A stretch of DNA of 64,000 nucleotides from positions 270,787,574 through 270,851,573 of the forward strand of contig OY986435.1 in assembly GCA_963920525.1 (NCBI GenBank). Reading direction: 5' to 3'. The notes beneath the pieces were generated by a model. The model was not told the origin of the DNA. It ran no database searches and saw nothing but the letters and a program-made list of their open reading frames with translations. Within the stretch, counting starts at the first letter, position 1; each line of letters begins with the position of its first letter. The DNA is from Dichetophora obliterata (taxonomy: Eukaryota > Arthropoda > Insecta > Diptera > Sciomyzidae). The translations under genes and the position numbers were made by a program. Below, piece after piece: positions 1 to 12,002 of this stretch.

Positions 1-1249
1 ACCCTTTCTAAATTGCTACTTAAGGATTTTATACATATTAATTCCTAGACACACATCGACACAAACAAATATATGCCTCAGTCGATACAAACTAATGCAG
101 ACATTTGTGTCCATATGTGTGTGACAAGCACACACAAACATGACCTTTCTTTGCCAGCCAATAAAATTATTCTTGTTTTGTGTTTTTTGAAAACATATAA
201 TTTTTCGCTTTTCATTGTATGCAGCAAGCAGCTGGTGCTTGCTTCAACAACTTCTACAAGTGTTTAATAGCTTCAGGAATCACACAGTAGTCGGGTGTCC
301 TTGACGTCGAAGTCAATGGAAAAAGCGTCAAAACATCATATTTACAAATGTTTCCTAGACAAATGTGTCTAGTGCATCATATCATAAAGTAGATAAAAAG
401 AGACAAAGCCTTTGCTTATAAATTTAGCAAAGTGCTTAAAATTTAATAGCTTATTTAAAGGCTATTGGCTATAAAAGCGTTAATTTTCGCTTGTTAATTT
501 GAAGAAGTAAGCTCTTTCTGTTTGTTAGTATTCACACACTTTGTTGCAAAATAAACAAATTTACACTTAATTTCAACTTTGCAGATTAACCTACTTTCAG
601 CTCAGCTTCAATGCACATCAACCAATCTATAGTGAAAGTTTTGAAATTTATGATCATTGCTATTATATTAAAATGAGTAGCTAGCGAAAATAAAGATTAT
701 AAAAACAACGATAAATAAACGTTTATGCTAAGAAAAAAAAACTGCAAAAATTTTTCTTATTTTTAAGCTTGCAAAGTTTGCAATATGTTGCATCCTCTTC
801 TATGAAGCTGTTAAATTTTTAGTTTAATTCAGTTCAACATGACGTATGAGTAACATTTAACACAAAGTTTATCTGAGTTTCTAAGTTTTACAGAGTTGAT
901 GTTGCAAAAGTTTGCTCAGAAAATTTTGTAATTTGTAAAAATAATTTAGTTATGAATTGAATGAGTTAGTTATGAAGTTTCATGAGCTTGTGCATAAAAT
1001 TAGAGAAAAAACCACTTTTGAGTTTTGAGCTCTAAGACTGTCCTTGCTTGGGTTTTTAATACAATTAAATAGACTGAAACGAAATTGGTTTCAGTTCAGC
1101 GGCGATTTTAATTTTTCATTGTATTTGAGGAGTGGCCAAACAGAACAGTGTCCTTTAATAGTTTTAAGTAAGGTTTATTTAATGGAATCGTGTTCATTTA
1201 AAAAATCTAAATAATTTCAATTTGAGACATTTCCAGAAGACTCTAATAT
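1..1249. other. AT-rich sequence, no gene seen
   Basis: No conserved protein, RNA gene or clear repeat was recognised. Short open frames here have no codon bias or recognisable motif. A TATAAAAG motif occurs near 470 but no initiator-like sequence or credible open frame follows it. Confidence 0.5.
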
Positions 1250-1465
1250 CCTTATTCTGGTGATTGACAATTACAATTAATTGTTAAGATGTCTTATTCT
1301 AAAATGTAATCGAATGCTTATAGCTTGACAAAGCTGCCAGCACAAAAAAAATATTCACAACAAAAAATATTGCGAAACATTTTAGAAGTTTGCAACTCCA
1401 TGGACCAAAAAATAGCACATAAACTGCACTGGCTGATGCATTCACAATTGTCAATCAGAATAAGG
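1250..1465. mobile_element. Small inverted-repeat element (MITE-like)
   Basis: The left end CCTTATTCTGGTGATTGACA is mirrored by the reverse complement of the right end, CCTTATTCTGATTGACAATT. The ~215-bp unit has no coding capacity. No target-site duplication could be assigned, so the superfamily is open. Confidence 0.5.
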
Positions 1466-1657
1466 CCATAAATGTCATACTTTTTTGAAACCAAAAGTGA
1501 AGGTTTTAATTACGATCAGTTATTTCAAAGAGACCTCAACAGTTTTTTGTAACTACTGAAAAATTTTATCAACTAGAACTAAGAGCTTTTCACGTGAAGC
1601 AGACAATGAAAAAATTACAGATTCTGGATTTTGTTCCAGAGAGCGACATATGACCAT

Positions 1658-1966
1658 TAGGGCGGGTCAATTTGTATGGACGAATTTTTTGGAGGTCTGG
1701 CTCAGCGAAATTCGTAAAATACATGTAATTTCAAGACTTTTTCTCCACTACAGCATATACAAATTCTAAAAAAAAGCTGTGCGGACTTTCGTAAATAGAT
1801 TTTGTTCTCAATTATAAAATATGAATGTATGAATGTATGTGTATGAATCTATTTACGAAAGTCCGCACAGCTTTTTTTCAGAATTTGTATATGCTGTAGT
1901 GGAGAAAAAGTCTTGAAATTACATGTATATTACGAATTTCGCTGAGCCAGAATTTGACCCGCCCTA
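1658..1966. mobile_element. hAT-like foldback MITE with 8-bp target duplication
   Basis: A 309-bp element with very long inverted arms (about 1658-1802 and 1848-1966) around a short spacer. The ends are TAGGGCGGGTCAA, fitting the hAT terminal consensus YARNG. It is flanked by a perfect 8-bp duplication ATGACCAT at 1650-1657 and 1967-1974, as expected for hAT or P-type transposition. The right arm lacks a short stretch of the left arm near 1671-1695. It is non-coding, so it must have been moved in trans. Confidence 0.85.
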
Positions 1967-2089
1967 ATGACCATATGTGAGGTGGCATACGACCAATTAT
2001 ATTTTCTGAATATCTCTATGAATTAGTATTATATGCAATAAAATATATTATGTATATTTTGTTTATTTAATAGACAAAAACATTTAACT

Positions 2090-2471
2090 TTTTGTACATA
2101 ACAATTTCAGATGAGAATATTTTCTTGTTTTATACTTTTTAAAGCGTACTTTGTAATAGTCGGGTTTTAGCTTTTTGAAATAATTTTTTCACTTGTGTGT
2201 TTATTTTAAATCATACGTAAGAATCTTTATTGCAATTAAATTTAAAGAAATGAAAACTGCAACGAATGTGTGTAAGGCAGTGCAATCACATGTTAGAATT
2301 TGAAAAATTATTTTTAACACAAGGGTCAGCCCTAAAAATTATTATTTTGTACTTTTTGTGTACGTACTTAGTGATACGTAGCAGTATTAAGGGATTGCTT
2401 TTTCGAATCTTTAGTTAGAATTGCAACAATTTTTTTACACATATGTGCTTTTTTGTTTTATGCTGTTTGTA
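2090..2471. repeat. Degenerate tandem array, left part
   Basis: Diverged units of roughly 100-120 bp recur here: an ACAC..GGGT.AGCCCTAAAAAT stretch, then a TTTTATACTTTTT-like stretch, then TTAAGGG. The same units continue at 4441-4800 after a nested insertion. Unit boundaries are approximate because of divergence. Confidence 0.5.
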
Positions 2472-3690
2472 AAGGGTGTTTTTTAAAGAGTGATACAACT
2501 TTGAGTTGACATCACTGCTTTATTTGACCATTTATTTAACAGATTATAGTTGTTTTTTGTTTCGTTTGCTTTGGCATTTTATTATGAATCGACTTACATC
2601 AGAGAAACGAGTGCAAATTGTGGAAATTTTTAATCAAAATAATGGTTCTGTTCGTCAAACTTATCGTGCACTTCGTCTATTTTATGGCGTACATAATCGT
2701 CCTTCAGAGCTGCTAATTCGAAGAACAATAGATAATTTTCGGACTATATTTACTGTTACTGATAATGTGCATCCCGTGAGACGCCGAACAGTGCGCACTG
2801 AAGAATCTGTAGTCGCTGAACAGGAAAGCATTGAAGATGATCAATCAATTCGTCGCCGTTTTCAGAAACTGGGGTTTTGACCTTCCACAAGCCAAACGAC
2901 CATCGTATGCACCGCCAATTCCGCGAATGGGCTGAAGCACAAATTGATATTGATTTTGAATTTCCATGGAAAATGGTATTTTCCGATGAAGCCTATTTTT
3001 GGTTGAATGGGTACGTAAATAAACAAAATTGTCGTATTTAGAGTGAGGAGCATCCACAAGCTTTTGTCGAAACACCATTACATCCACATAAAATTACTGT
3101 TTGGTGCGCTTTATGTGCTGGCGGAGTCATTGGCCCATATGTCTTCAAAAACGATGATGGTCAGAATGTTACTGTCAATGGTGAACGGTAAAGGAACATG
3201 ATTCGAAGTTTTTTCGTACCTCAATTAGCTGGCATTAATCTTGCTGATATGTGGTTCCAACCGAATGAAGCCACATGCCACACAGCGGGCGCTACAATTG
3301 ATTTACTCAAGGAAACTTTTGACGAAAAAATAATTTCACGATATGGCCCAATTAATTTGCCCCCAAGATCGTGTGACTTAACCCCACTGGATTATTTTCT
3401 TTGGGGTTATGTCTACGTTGATAAACTACAAACAATTGAATACCTGGAAATCAACATTCGAAGAGTTATCGGCGAGATACGACCGCAAATGCTGCGAAAA
3501 GTTTGTGAAAATTGGTGTTCCAGATTGCGCCTTGTACGCGCCAGCTGTGGCGGCCACATGCCCAATGTCATATTTAAACATTAATTTCGTAAAATTTTCT
3601 ATTCAATAAAGCCCAATTTATTGATATTAAAAATATATTACTATGTTTTATTATGATTTAAACTTATATTACTCTATAAAAAACACCCTT
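2472..3690 (+). mobile_element. Tc1/mariner-superfamily element, copy 1 (defective)
   Basis: A 1219-bp element bounded by inverted repeats beginning AAGGGTGTTTTTTA (left) and mirrored at the right end, with TA target dinucleotides at 2470-2471 and 3691-3692. The transposase begins MNRLTSEKRVQIVEIF at ATG 2584 (helix-turn-helix of the DUF4817 type) and continues out of frame through an FSDEAYFWLNGYVNK-like catalytic segment to RSCDLTPLDYFLWGYV. Compared with the copy at 44.8 kb it has lost about 60 bp near 2875 and is frameshifted there. It carries an in-frame TAG near 3040 where relatives have Trp. It cannot make full-length transposase. Confidence 0.88.
2584..3584 (+). pseudogene. Broken mariner-like transposase, copy 1
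   Basis: N-terminal DNA-binding region 2584-2877, then a deletion/frameshift, then the DDE region in other frames to about 3584. Visible family marks are the PVRRRTVRTEESV linker, the catalytic-core SDEAYFWLNG, the TCHTAGATIDLL stretch (relatives have CHTA after the second catalytic Asp; here the preceding residues read FQPNEA rather than FQQDGA, so an Asp is replaced) and PPRSCDLTPLDYFLWG. Internal TAG near 3040. Inactive. Confidence 0.85.
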
Positions 3691-3691
3691 T

Positions 3692-4439
3692 ATATGGGCA
3701 TTTCCACAGGAAAGTCTACCGTGGCCAAAAAATTAAAACTTATTATTTTATGATATTATCTAAGAGAAACATTTTAATTTTTTTAATTTAAGCAATTTGT
3801 TCATAAAATTATTAACCATGATGATCAAATCGTCTGCACTATTTCACAAATGTAGTTTTTCTTTTTGTAAATGTTTAGTAAATGTTTCGTAAGCATTTTT
3901 GTTTTAGTAAAATTGGAAGGCATTGGCTAAAGATAATGAAAAAATGGTTGATGCAAGGAAAGGAAAATATATTGAATTTGTTTTTAATCACTAAATTACA
4001 TTATTACTTAACTACCTAATTACTTAATTACGCAATTTAATTGGAATGGAAAAATATATCGCGTGCTAGATTATACTTAAGCTTAAAAAAAACAACTATT
4101 TTAACCATTTCAACATGAAAGCTATCATTAGAAGGATACATTAATCCATTTAAGTTTAAAGTCAATTGCTTTGAATTTTGATATTACGTTTCGCAGATTT
4201 CTGAATTTTTCTAGATGCAGTTGAAAACGAGTTCCATTTTTTATCGCATGCTAGATTGCATGTTTACTGCTAATATATTGAAACATAAAATCTTTGGAAC
4301 CTACATTTTGCATTGAATATATTCCTACGAAAATGCTATCAAAAAATAAAAACAAAAATTTTTTTTCTAAATTTTCTTTATTTTTTTGCACCTCAAAGGC
4401 CTACGAATGTCACGTGCCTGACCGTGGAAATGCCCATAT
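3692..4439. mobile_element. ~750-bp MITE with TATGGGCATTTCCAC ends, copy 1
   Basis: Ends TATATGGGCATTTCCAC and GTGGAAATGCCCATATG are near-perfect inverted repeats. The first ~330 bp match, in reverse orientation, the last part of a second copy at 31115-31863, including a run of TTACTTAACTACCTAATTAC-type repeats. No transposase. The mariner at 2472 sits directly against its left end, in a TA at the terminus. An open frame 4294-4578 has no recognisable product. Confidence 0.8.
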
Positions 4440-4800
4440 GTGCTATACAAAGAGTTCGCTGATTTCAAACCTGATGTTAAGTTTAAAAAAAATTTTTGAC
4501 ACTAGGATGTACCATAAAAATTGGTTGTTTTACTTAATACTCTTTGTGTATGTACTGGCAGTGTTAAGGGGTCACTGAATTCAAATATTATGCAATAATT
4601 TAAAAAAATTTTCACACAGAGTTGGACCCTTAAAATGTGTTTTTATTTTATACTCTTTGAAGATGCGTTGGTCTCTGATTTTGAATCTTATATAAGAATT
4701 TAAAAAAGTTTCTTAACACTAAGGTGTACCCTAAAAATGTGCTACTTGGTTTTTTACTCTAAAGTAAGCCTAGTTTTCAATCAAACTTTTAAATGAATTC
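4440..4800. repeat. Degenerate tandem array, right part
   Basis: Three units can be lined up, starting near 4499, 4616 and 4710. Each begins ACAC-A-G--T--ACCCTAAAAAT and contains a TTTTATACTCTTTG-like block. The block beginning near 4441 completes a unit whose left half ends at 2470, showing that the MITE plus mariner landed inside one unit. Confidence 0.55.
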
Positions 4801-5640
4801 AAGCTCCATAGGAGGAACATGATGAATATTCAACGCCCTGCTGAATCATGAAATAAACATCTCTGGCAACGGCAGTTGCCTTTTTTCATCTCTCATAAGA
4901 GTTTTTCATCCTTATTTTTTTAAAAAAAAATCTTTTTTCCTAAAATATTATATTGAATTTTTTTATTTGATTGTTAAAAGTAAAAGTATACAGATTTTAT
5001 TTCTAAATTCATTCGGAGTTAAAGAAAAAGCGTAAGGACTTTCGATCGCTTGTGGTCCCTCGGCCGCTGAATATTGGTTTTTTGAAGAATACAAGTTTTT
5101 TTTTTTCTAATAAATTGACTAAAAGTTGAAATTTAATTTATTTTTCATATAGTTAACCGGAATGGTATATATTGAAGCTCAGACTTTTCCAACTTTGCAT
5201 TTTTAAATATTTAATATATATTCCTGAAAATATAGCTTTTAGCATACAAATACATTTTGAAAAATATTTTAGATTGTTATATCATTGCGTTTAGAGGATA
5301 GATTAGACTGCTACACTAGAAAACCTCCCAGTACAGCATGCTGTCCGGCATTCATATTTAAGTTCATCTATTTTTTAGACAAATCGATATACCGCTTTAA
5401 AATTTTTACATAATATATTTTTGCTTCTAGCTGGAAAAATTTGATTTTTTTAAAAATAAATTTTGGCTTTCTATATGAAAAAAATCTAATTTAAAACTTT
5501 AGTCAAATTCAAAGAAAATAAAAACCTATATTCTTAAATAAACACTTAAAAGTTATTGTTCAATCCATTTAATTAACTGCATTAATAGCTTTCTAAATAT
5601 CCGTTCCTCAAATTTTGACAAAATCTTTGAAGTCGAATAA
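4801..5640. other. AT-rich sequence, nothing recognised
   Basis: No gene or clear repeat. A short GC-richer patch near 5040-5065 (CCCTCGGCCGCTG) resembles the GGCCGC-rich arms of the foldback element at 46.5 kb, but the match is too short to call. Confidence 0.4.
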
Positions 5641-6010
5641 ACTGGCTGCCACCCTGCAGTGTAGCCAACTAGTTAAAATACTAGTAAATGTACAAGGTCT
5701 AAAAATAACAGTTCTAGTTCAGCTCAAATGCTTTTTACATTGCGCAAACAGGTTATTTTCCTGTGTTGATATCATAGGAAAAGACAATTGTTCTATTCTC
5801 GATATGAATTAAGGTAGTATTTTTATTGGCAAAATTTGAACTAGTTGTAATAGTAGGAACTTTTTAACCAGTTAAATACTAGTATAATCAAAACTAGGCT
5901 TTTTACTGGCATGATTTGAGTCACCTCTGTGCAAGTATATTTTAAACTAGTTAAATACTAGTTTTAAACATTAGTGTTATTTTAGCCAGTTCAATTCTAG
6001 TAGTTTTCAT
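5641..6010. repeat. Cluster of ACTAGTTAAATACTAG motifs
   Basis: The palindromic motif CTAGTTAAATACTAG or a close variant recurs at about 5668, 5868, 5955 and 5990. Such spaced subterminal motifs are typical of transposase-binding sites in MITEs, but the element ends were not found. Confidence 0.45.
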
Positions 6011-6011
6011 A

Positions 6012-6412
6012 AACACTAGCCTTGATTAAAAATAATTCAAATTTTCTTTTATGTTTGTTTCGCCTAATCAATAATTCACATATTTTAAATTAATTCTTCT
6101 AAACAAATCTAGTGCAGAGTGCGCTAGACTATCTACCCAGAGGTCCCTGGTTCAAAGCCGGGCTCGGGCATGGTTCTTTTCACTTTCTTTGTTCTTTCCT
6201 ACATTTAAGAATTATGGAAAACTAAAAATCCACAGACAAATTGTAGAAAATGTGGAATTTAAAAGGACAGGAACAACTAAGGGTAGGAAATGCTTGCCGA
6301 GGTTAAGGCATAACACTAGCCTTGTTTAAAAACAATTTAAATTGTCTCTCACGGTTGTTTCGCCTAATCAATAATTCACGTATAGTTTCAATCAATTCCT
6401 TTAAATAAATCT
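6012..6412 (+). mobile_element. tRNA-derived SINE with duplicated ~100-bp tail
   Basis: A tRNA-like stretch at about 6115-6172 has a B-box GGTTCAAAGCC after a degenerate A-box. It is enclosed by two ~100-bp direct repeats (6012-6112 and 6313-6412) that share AACACTAGCCTTG, TGTTTCGCCTAATCAATAAT and other blocks. This looks like a head-to-tail SINE dimer or a composite repeat. It is not a functional tRNA: the acceptor stem cannot be built. Confidence 0.55.
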
Positions 6413-6479
6413 ATCTTTTTTCCTTCAGAACAAAGACCAAACCTTGTTTGTATAAGGCTATGCCTTGGTTCTTTGATTT

Positions 6480-7600
6480 AAAAAAAAGTGCCGGTATGGC
6501 TTTTGTGATAATACTGTAAGTCTTTTGAGAAGCTATTTGTCGAAAAGATTGCAAAGAGATAGGGTTGGTGATAGGTGTTTTGAATTTAAATTGGTACGCA
6601 GTGAAGTGCCACAAGATTCAATTCTTGACCCATTGCTGTTTTCAGTTTTTATAAATGAAATTTTCTCAACTTGCAAACATTCGTCTATGCATGCATACGT
6701 GGATGATATTTAATTGCATCTTTCCTGTAGAACTGGTCTCTTGGAGAATTTGAGTTGTAGACAAGATCTCCAAGACATAAACCAGTGGTGCATAAGAAAC
6801 GGTTTGCAGCTTAATACACTTAAATCTTACGTTCTACCAATTTCGGCATCTAAAATTTTTTTTTGAAAATAACCCTGACTTGTTTGTAGGTGATAAAAAA
6901 CTTAAACTTGTTACTAATGTTTTAAGTCTTGGTTTCCATACAAACTCAACACTTACGTACATTGATCATGTTAACAGCATTATCCGTGAAATATATTGTT
7001 GTCTTAGAAATCTTGGAATGTCTGCTGACTTTACGCCCTTAGAAACCAGACGTAAGCTTGTAAAACAGTTTATATTACCTATAGTAACGTACTCTGAACT
7101 TTTATACAGCAAATTAGATTCACACACTGAGCATTAACTACATGTAGTATTCAATTACGCTACGAAATATGTCCATGGTATTAGGAAATTCGATAACATT
7201 TCACATTAACGCCAGGACTTGTATCTTTTTATATAAACTGTTTCGGTTAAAATCTCTTTGATACCTATTTTAAGAATTACAATTTTCTCTATCAGTAAGA
7301 AGTAATGCGCTGATTTTAAATTCCTTTATTCAAAGAGATTATTTTTGAATTAACGCCATTCGATTATGAAATTCTTAACCAAACCATTTGAGATGCAATG
7401 ATAGAGTTGGAAGCTTAAGACAAGTTTTATTAAAAATGTTTACTTAACCATTTAAGTTTTTTAATGTAACCAGCTATCTCACTTCATTTCACTTTTTCCC
7501 TCTGTCCTCTTTCATCTGATTATTTTCTGTCTTCTTTATAATACTGTCTATCTTCAACTTTTACTATTCAAATACTTAAAGGCTTTATTAAACAATATTT
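6480..7600 (+). pseudogene. Decayed non-LTR retrotransposon reverse transcriptase
   Basis: In shifting frames the plus strand reads as a non-LTR reverse transcriptase: EVPQDSILDPLLFSVFINEI (normally VPQGSILGPLLF) followed by HAYVDDI, the altered FADD box, at about 6600-6711. A thumb/C-terminal region then runs to HVNSIIREIYCCLRNLG and beyond (about 6880-7140). The 3' end has an ATAATAATAAT tail near 7605, as in non-LTR elements. Stops and frameshifts make it inactive. It is a 5'-truncated fragment and the clade was not assigned. Confidence 0.85.
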
Positions 7601-7609
7601 ATAATAATA

Positions 7610-8470
7610 ATAATAGTATATTTCTTTCAATTGTAATTTTAAATAACTTATGCTCAAAACTAACAATGATTCATATTTATTGTTTAATTTTTGCAATATA
7701 TAATATTTAATTCTAAATTATTTTTCTTTGCTTAGCAAAAGAACTTGTTCTTATTATATTAATTTACTAAAAATATATAATAATAATAAATAATAACAAA
7801 AAATAATAAAGCATTCTGTGAATGATTCTAAAAACCTTTTTATTAAGTTTTTTAATGTAGAAAATTTTCGAAATAAATTGAGCATTCTTGAGTTAATAAT
7901 CATTTAAATATATAAAGGATATAGCGTAAAAAGTTTAAGAGAAATTACCGTAACAAACCGAACATATCATGGTTTTTTAATTTAAATTAAAAAAACAGAT
8001 AGCTTTTGAGATTTTAATGCAATGTTACTGATGTCAATTTATGCTCCTTGCCACTATTTAAAACACTCAAAAAAACCCGTATATGAATCGTCAGTATTTT
8101 TATTTTCCATTTGTTTAAATTAGCTTATCTCTGAAATTTGGTAAAATCAGCAGTTTTAATGTTAAAGAGTTAGCATATTGACCACATAAAATTTTGTTCA
8201 TAAAATCAGTCCCCAGAGGCAAAAAATCACTTTAGTAGATTTAAGACAGAGTTGAGTTATTGTTACAGCTGCTTTTTATGCATATATTTGAATATACAAA
8301 CGTTACCGAAGTTACAGAGTTTATGACACAAAAAGCAACGGACATTTCATGAAACTAAAGGGGCGAGTGAAAGTTGTAAAGCAAGATATCTTTAAACATT
8401 AAAATAAGACTTAAACTGTTTTAATAATTGACACAAAATTCAAAACTTTAGGTATAAATTAACAACATTA
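7610..8470. other. AT-rich sequence, nothing recognised
   Basis: AT- and A-rich sequence with simple ATAATA runs near 7780-7810. No coding, RNA or repeat feature could be supported. Confidence 0.45.
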
Positions 8471-8471
8471 A

Positions 8472-8777
8472 CCATTTCAATGGCTAGGCTAAGCTAAGAA
8501 TAAAATATTTTTTTTTTTGAATATTTAGGTCTTAAGAACACGAAAAAACGCCTCTGATTTTACCTGCTCTACTTACGCTACTTGAGCTACTTGGCTTGTG
8601 CCAAGAAAAAAATTGTTTTTCTCCTGTTTGGCACAAATTTTTTTTTAGTCCCTTGAAGATTTTTTAAACTTTCAGTTCTGAATTCCAAACGATTTAATTT
8701 CAAAAAAAGCTTTGCAGAATATATATAAAAAATACTTTCTGACGTGTTCAATATATGGTGAAAATCCACTGAAAGGG
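8472..8777. mobile_element. TTAA-flanked MITE (piggyBac-like), copy 1
   Basis: A 306-bp element between TTAA tetranucleotides (8468-8471 and 8778-8781). The ends are CCATTTCAATGG and, inverted, CCCTTTCAGTGG. TTAA target duplication plus CCC ends is the piggyBac signature. A longer relative lies at 34038-34587. No coding capacity; the minus open frame at 8587-8769 is fortuitous. Confidence 0.8.
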
Positions 8778-8781
8778 TTAA

Positions 8782-10516
8782 AAATAAAACATATTTTTTA
8801 CTCTCTTAATTTTCAAAATAATGTTACTTTAAAGCAATTATAAAATAGATATACTTTATTGTAAGATAGATCTAAAAATAAACGCAATGATCTTTGTTTT
8901 ATATCTACAATAATAAATGTTGATGTATCTGACATAAAACTTATCTTAGTGCTGCTAATCAAAACAGTCTTCAATTAAATTGTTGCAACATAATTCAAAA
9001 GCACAACAACTCGAAAGACATCCTTGCTGAAAACAACAACAACGGCAATAATCTGCGAATGTGAAGCCACTGAAAGAGATTCTTATGCAAGTGTGTGTGT
9101 GTATGCACCATAAAATCCAGCAAATGGAATAAATGTATTTAAATTATGATGTAGTATCCTGCTATATATCCTGTTATCCTGCAAGCGGAAATTCACACTT
9201 ACAAAATAGCAGCACACTTTATGAAAATGTGTCAGTGTGTGTGTGTGTATGCGTGTGTTTGTGTTCCAATGGGCGCATGTTAACGCGTACTAGTATGTAT
9301 TTGCCATTCAATACAAAATCTCTTTCGCCAAATTACATCAGTTTCCTCAATGTACGTGCCACATTTTCACGCCCCTTTTTTGCCTTACCGGCGCCAATAT
9401 AACGACAGCGAATTTTTTATTTATTATTTTGCAAATTTTTATTAAGTTTGCGGTGCGTTTTTAAGCCGCAAGCTTATACATCGAATAAAAACAGAAATGA
9501 CTTCATATTCGCTAGTGTGTACGCATATGTGTGTGTGTGTGTATTGGTGTTCGTGTATTTACTTGTGTCCTCCTTCATATTGAAGCGCAGCATGTCGAGC
9601 ATAAGGAACCGATAATAGTATTTTCATAATCATATGATTTACCTTTACAAAATCAGCACGCACACAAACAACCACTTGTATTTGGGACGACTCATACATG
9701 TCTGCACAATTATGTCCTTAAATTTTTCCGTCAGACGTTATGCGTCTCACTTCGTGCTACGCCGTTGTGCTCATGGGCATATGAGCCAGTGTTGCCATAT
9801 AGAGAGCAGATGTATCTGTTTTTGCCAGTGTTTTTTAAGGTTAGTACTTTTTGCTTTACTTTTTATAATATATTTCTGTAAAAATCCCTCAATAGGAATC
9901 AGAAACCATTTTTCGAACGAAAAATTTTCAAGAATATGTGACTATAAATTTTAAAAAATTACTTCTGCAAACAATAAATGCGAATCTTTAATATAAATTA
10001 TAATATGGCAAAATTTTGGTCTGCATTATTTGGTAACACTTAAATTCTTCACTGTTTATTGAAAATTCACAATGGCAACAATTTTGTTTGTTATTATGGT
10101 AACACTTTTATTTCTTGTCAAAAATGTTAAAGCAAAAAAGAAAAGATTGTAATGGCAGTATTTCCGTTGAGGTTAGACTAATTTTTTGAATTTTCATGAA
10201 GCAAACGTTACCGTTTCGCTACTCATAAAATAAAATACTGAAATATTATAAAAATTATTGCTGTATCAAAATGTATATTTTTAATCAAAAACATACAGTC
10301 ATCGATCGCAAAATGTGCGTTTCTTTTCACAACTTAAGGTAAAGTGTTCCATGCACAAATATTCCAAGAATAAATCTACATACCAAACTTTTTTGCACGG
10401 TTACGCAATGGTTGTAATGAAGTGTCAAAATTAGAATAAAATTAAAAAAAAACACACGAGTCAAAATTGAAGTTGCATTTAAAAATCCCTTACTAAATCA
10501 TAGAGTTAACCATTCT
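8782..10516. other. Non-coding region with (GT)n tracts
   Basis: Three interrupted (GT)n microsatellites lie at about 9090-9104, 9234-9262 and 9529-9543, amid otherwise unremarkable sequence. Open frames at 9133-9402 and 9634-9954 run through or beside the microsatellites and have no recognisable product. Confidence 0.5.
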
Positions 10517-10690
10517 TCTATACTATTATAAAAAAGGGCTTCTCACGTATCTGCGAAGACGCTAAACTTAAAAGCTACTAAACCGATTTTAGTAATTCTT
10601 TCACTAATGTAAAGCTACATGTTTAACTTAAAATCATGCATCCTTTATTTTTGTAAGACCATTCTGAAAAGTTATTAAAATTTTAATTAA
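10517..10690 (+). mobile_element. Helitron-like 5' end
   Basis: The sequence TCTATACTATTATAAAAAAG followed by CTTCTCACGTATCTGCGAAG and a CTAAACCGATTTTAGTAATTC stretch (given in part) matches the general form of insect Helitron 5' termini (TC-TATACTATTATAAA). No hairpin-CTRR 3' end was found downstream, so only this end is called. Confidence 0.55.
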
Positions 10691-11565
10691 TAAAGTAACC
10701 AAAAAAGCATAGCAGTGAGGGGACTGGCGACCGAAGCAAAAACATAAATGTAAAATATTAGTATTCCCTGGAAGACTTTGCTCTGCCACGGACCGCCTTA
10801 CTGCTTAATAAGAATTTATATGCTAATCGGGAAAACATTTTATATTTTCACCCCTCAACCTTTGATTATTTCTTTCATTATATTTTTTATTCAGACAGCA
10901 TTTTTTTTTTATAATTACACCAAACTATGTTATTACATTTAAATTGAATATTGTTGATATAAAAATAAAATACAGGGAGCACTATTGAATGAGAAATAAT
11001 CCTCAAAAAGGATATTTAATTTTTTCTTTGAATGTATATGTAGAGCTGTAGCTAAAATAAAATAAATTTACTTTTTTTATGTATGATATTTTGTTTAATG
11101 GGTCTTGAAGTCTCTTTTAATTCCTTGCTAGAAGGAAAACAGAAAACATAGCAAGCAAAGTTCAGTTTATTTTCTGCCCCCGATTCAGTTCATCCGTACA
11201 TCCGGTTCATCATTAATGCACATCTTTTTCATCTTTTATCATTTCATTATATTTTAAATTATGGGTTTTAATATAAAAAACAAAGTAAAACATAAACAGA
11301 AATATAAATTAAACTTATTGAAATAAATAATATACACTTAAAATACATAATAATATACACATACATAAAATTTGTATTTACATACATTTCATTGAATTTC
11401 CTTTACATTATTTTCACTGTTTGCGTCATTAATAATTGCACTATATTTTTAAAAAAAGATACAATGGATATTATGGTAGCTGAAATAAGAAAAAAAAATG
11501 TTGGACGATGCAGTCCCACTCATGATAAAATTATTATTAGGTAGCCTTGACAACTAATTATTTTT
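10691..11565. other. AT-rich sequence, possibly Helitron body
   Basis: It may include the body of the Helitron-like element starting at 10517, but no helicase or Rep coding is visible. There is nothing else to report. Confidence 0.35.
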
Positions 11566-11712
11566 TCACGAGCTGCGACCATCGAATTTCAAACAAAAGA
11601 AGTCAATATAAAGTGCGTGTCATTGGTAGCTACACACATTGGCAGCTTTCAGCGGAGTCAATAGTTGGCAATTGTTTTTTTTAAAATTTTCGATGGTCGA
11701 AACACGAAATGT
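11566..11712. repeat. Small foldback around GACCATCGAAATTT
   Basis: GCGACCATCGAATTTCAAAC near 11574 is mirrored by AAAATTTTCGATGGTCGAAA near 11684. This gives an imperfect inverted repeat with a ~100-bp loop. It may be a tiny MITE; no target duplication was seen. Confidence 0.4.
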
Positions 11713-11875
11713 CACTCCTACCTATTACTTATTATACCATGGTCCCAGTCAGAGAATATGCTGGCGACATTTATAAAACTACAAATGTTTTTATGTTGGT
11801 CATGAAACTCAAATACACGCTCTTGGATATTGGCTACCAGGCGCTCAGCAAATGCAGCAAGCATGGCAAAATTAA

Positions 11876-12002
11876 ACAAGGTAGTATTAGGGCGGAGAGC
11901 CGGTGACCGAAACTGTCAAAACGAAGTTGATATTTCATACAAAATCTGCAACCAATGAGAATGCAATACGAAAGCAAGAATTCAGCCCTAACACTACCTT
12001 GT
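11876..12002. mobile_element. 127-bp MITE with ACAAGGTAGT ends
   Basis: The left end ACAAGGTAGTATTAGGGC and the inverted right end ACAAGGTAGTGTTAGGGC match at 17 of 18 positions. The short AT flanks (ATTAA and CTAATT) do not give a clear target duplication. The overlapping open frames on both strands are fortuitous. Confidence 0.65.

Noticed and set aside
73..267. 64-codon open frame at the window start
   Set aside because: No conserved motif, promoter or splice context; composition like surrounding non-coding DNA.
4294..4578. 94-codon frame
   Set aside because: Spans the end of a MITE and the tandem array, so it cannot be one ancient gene.
9133..9402. 89-codon frame with VCVCVCVC
   Set aside because: The frame runs through a (GT)n microsatellite; no other coding evidence.
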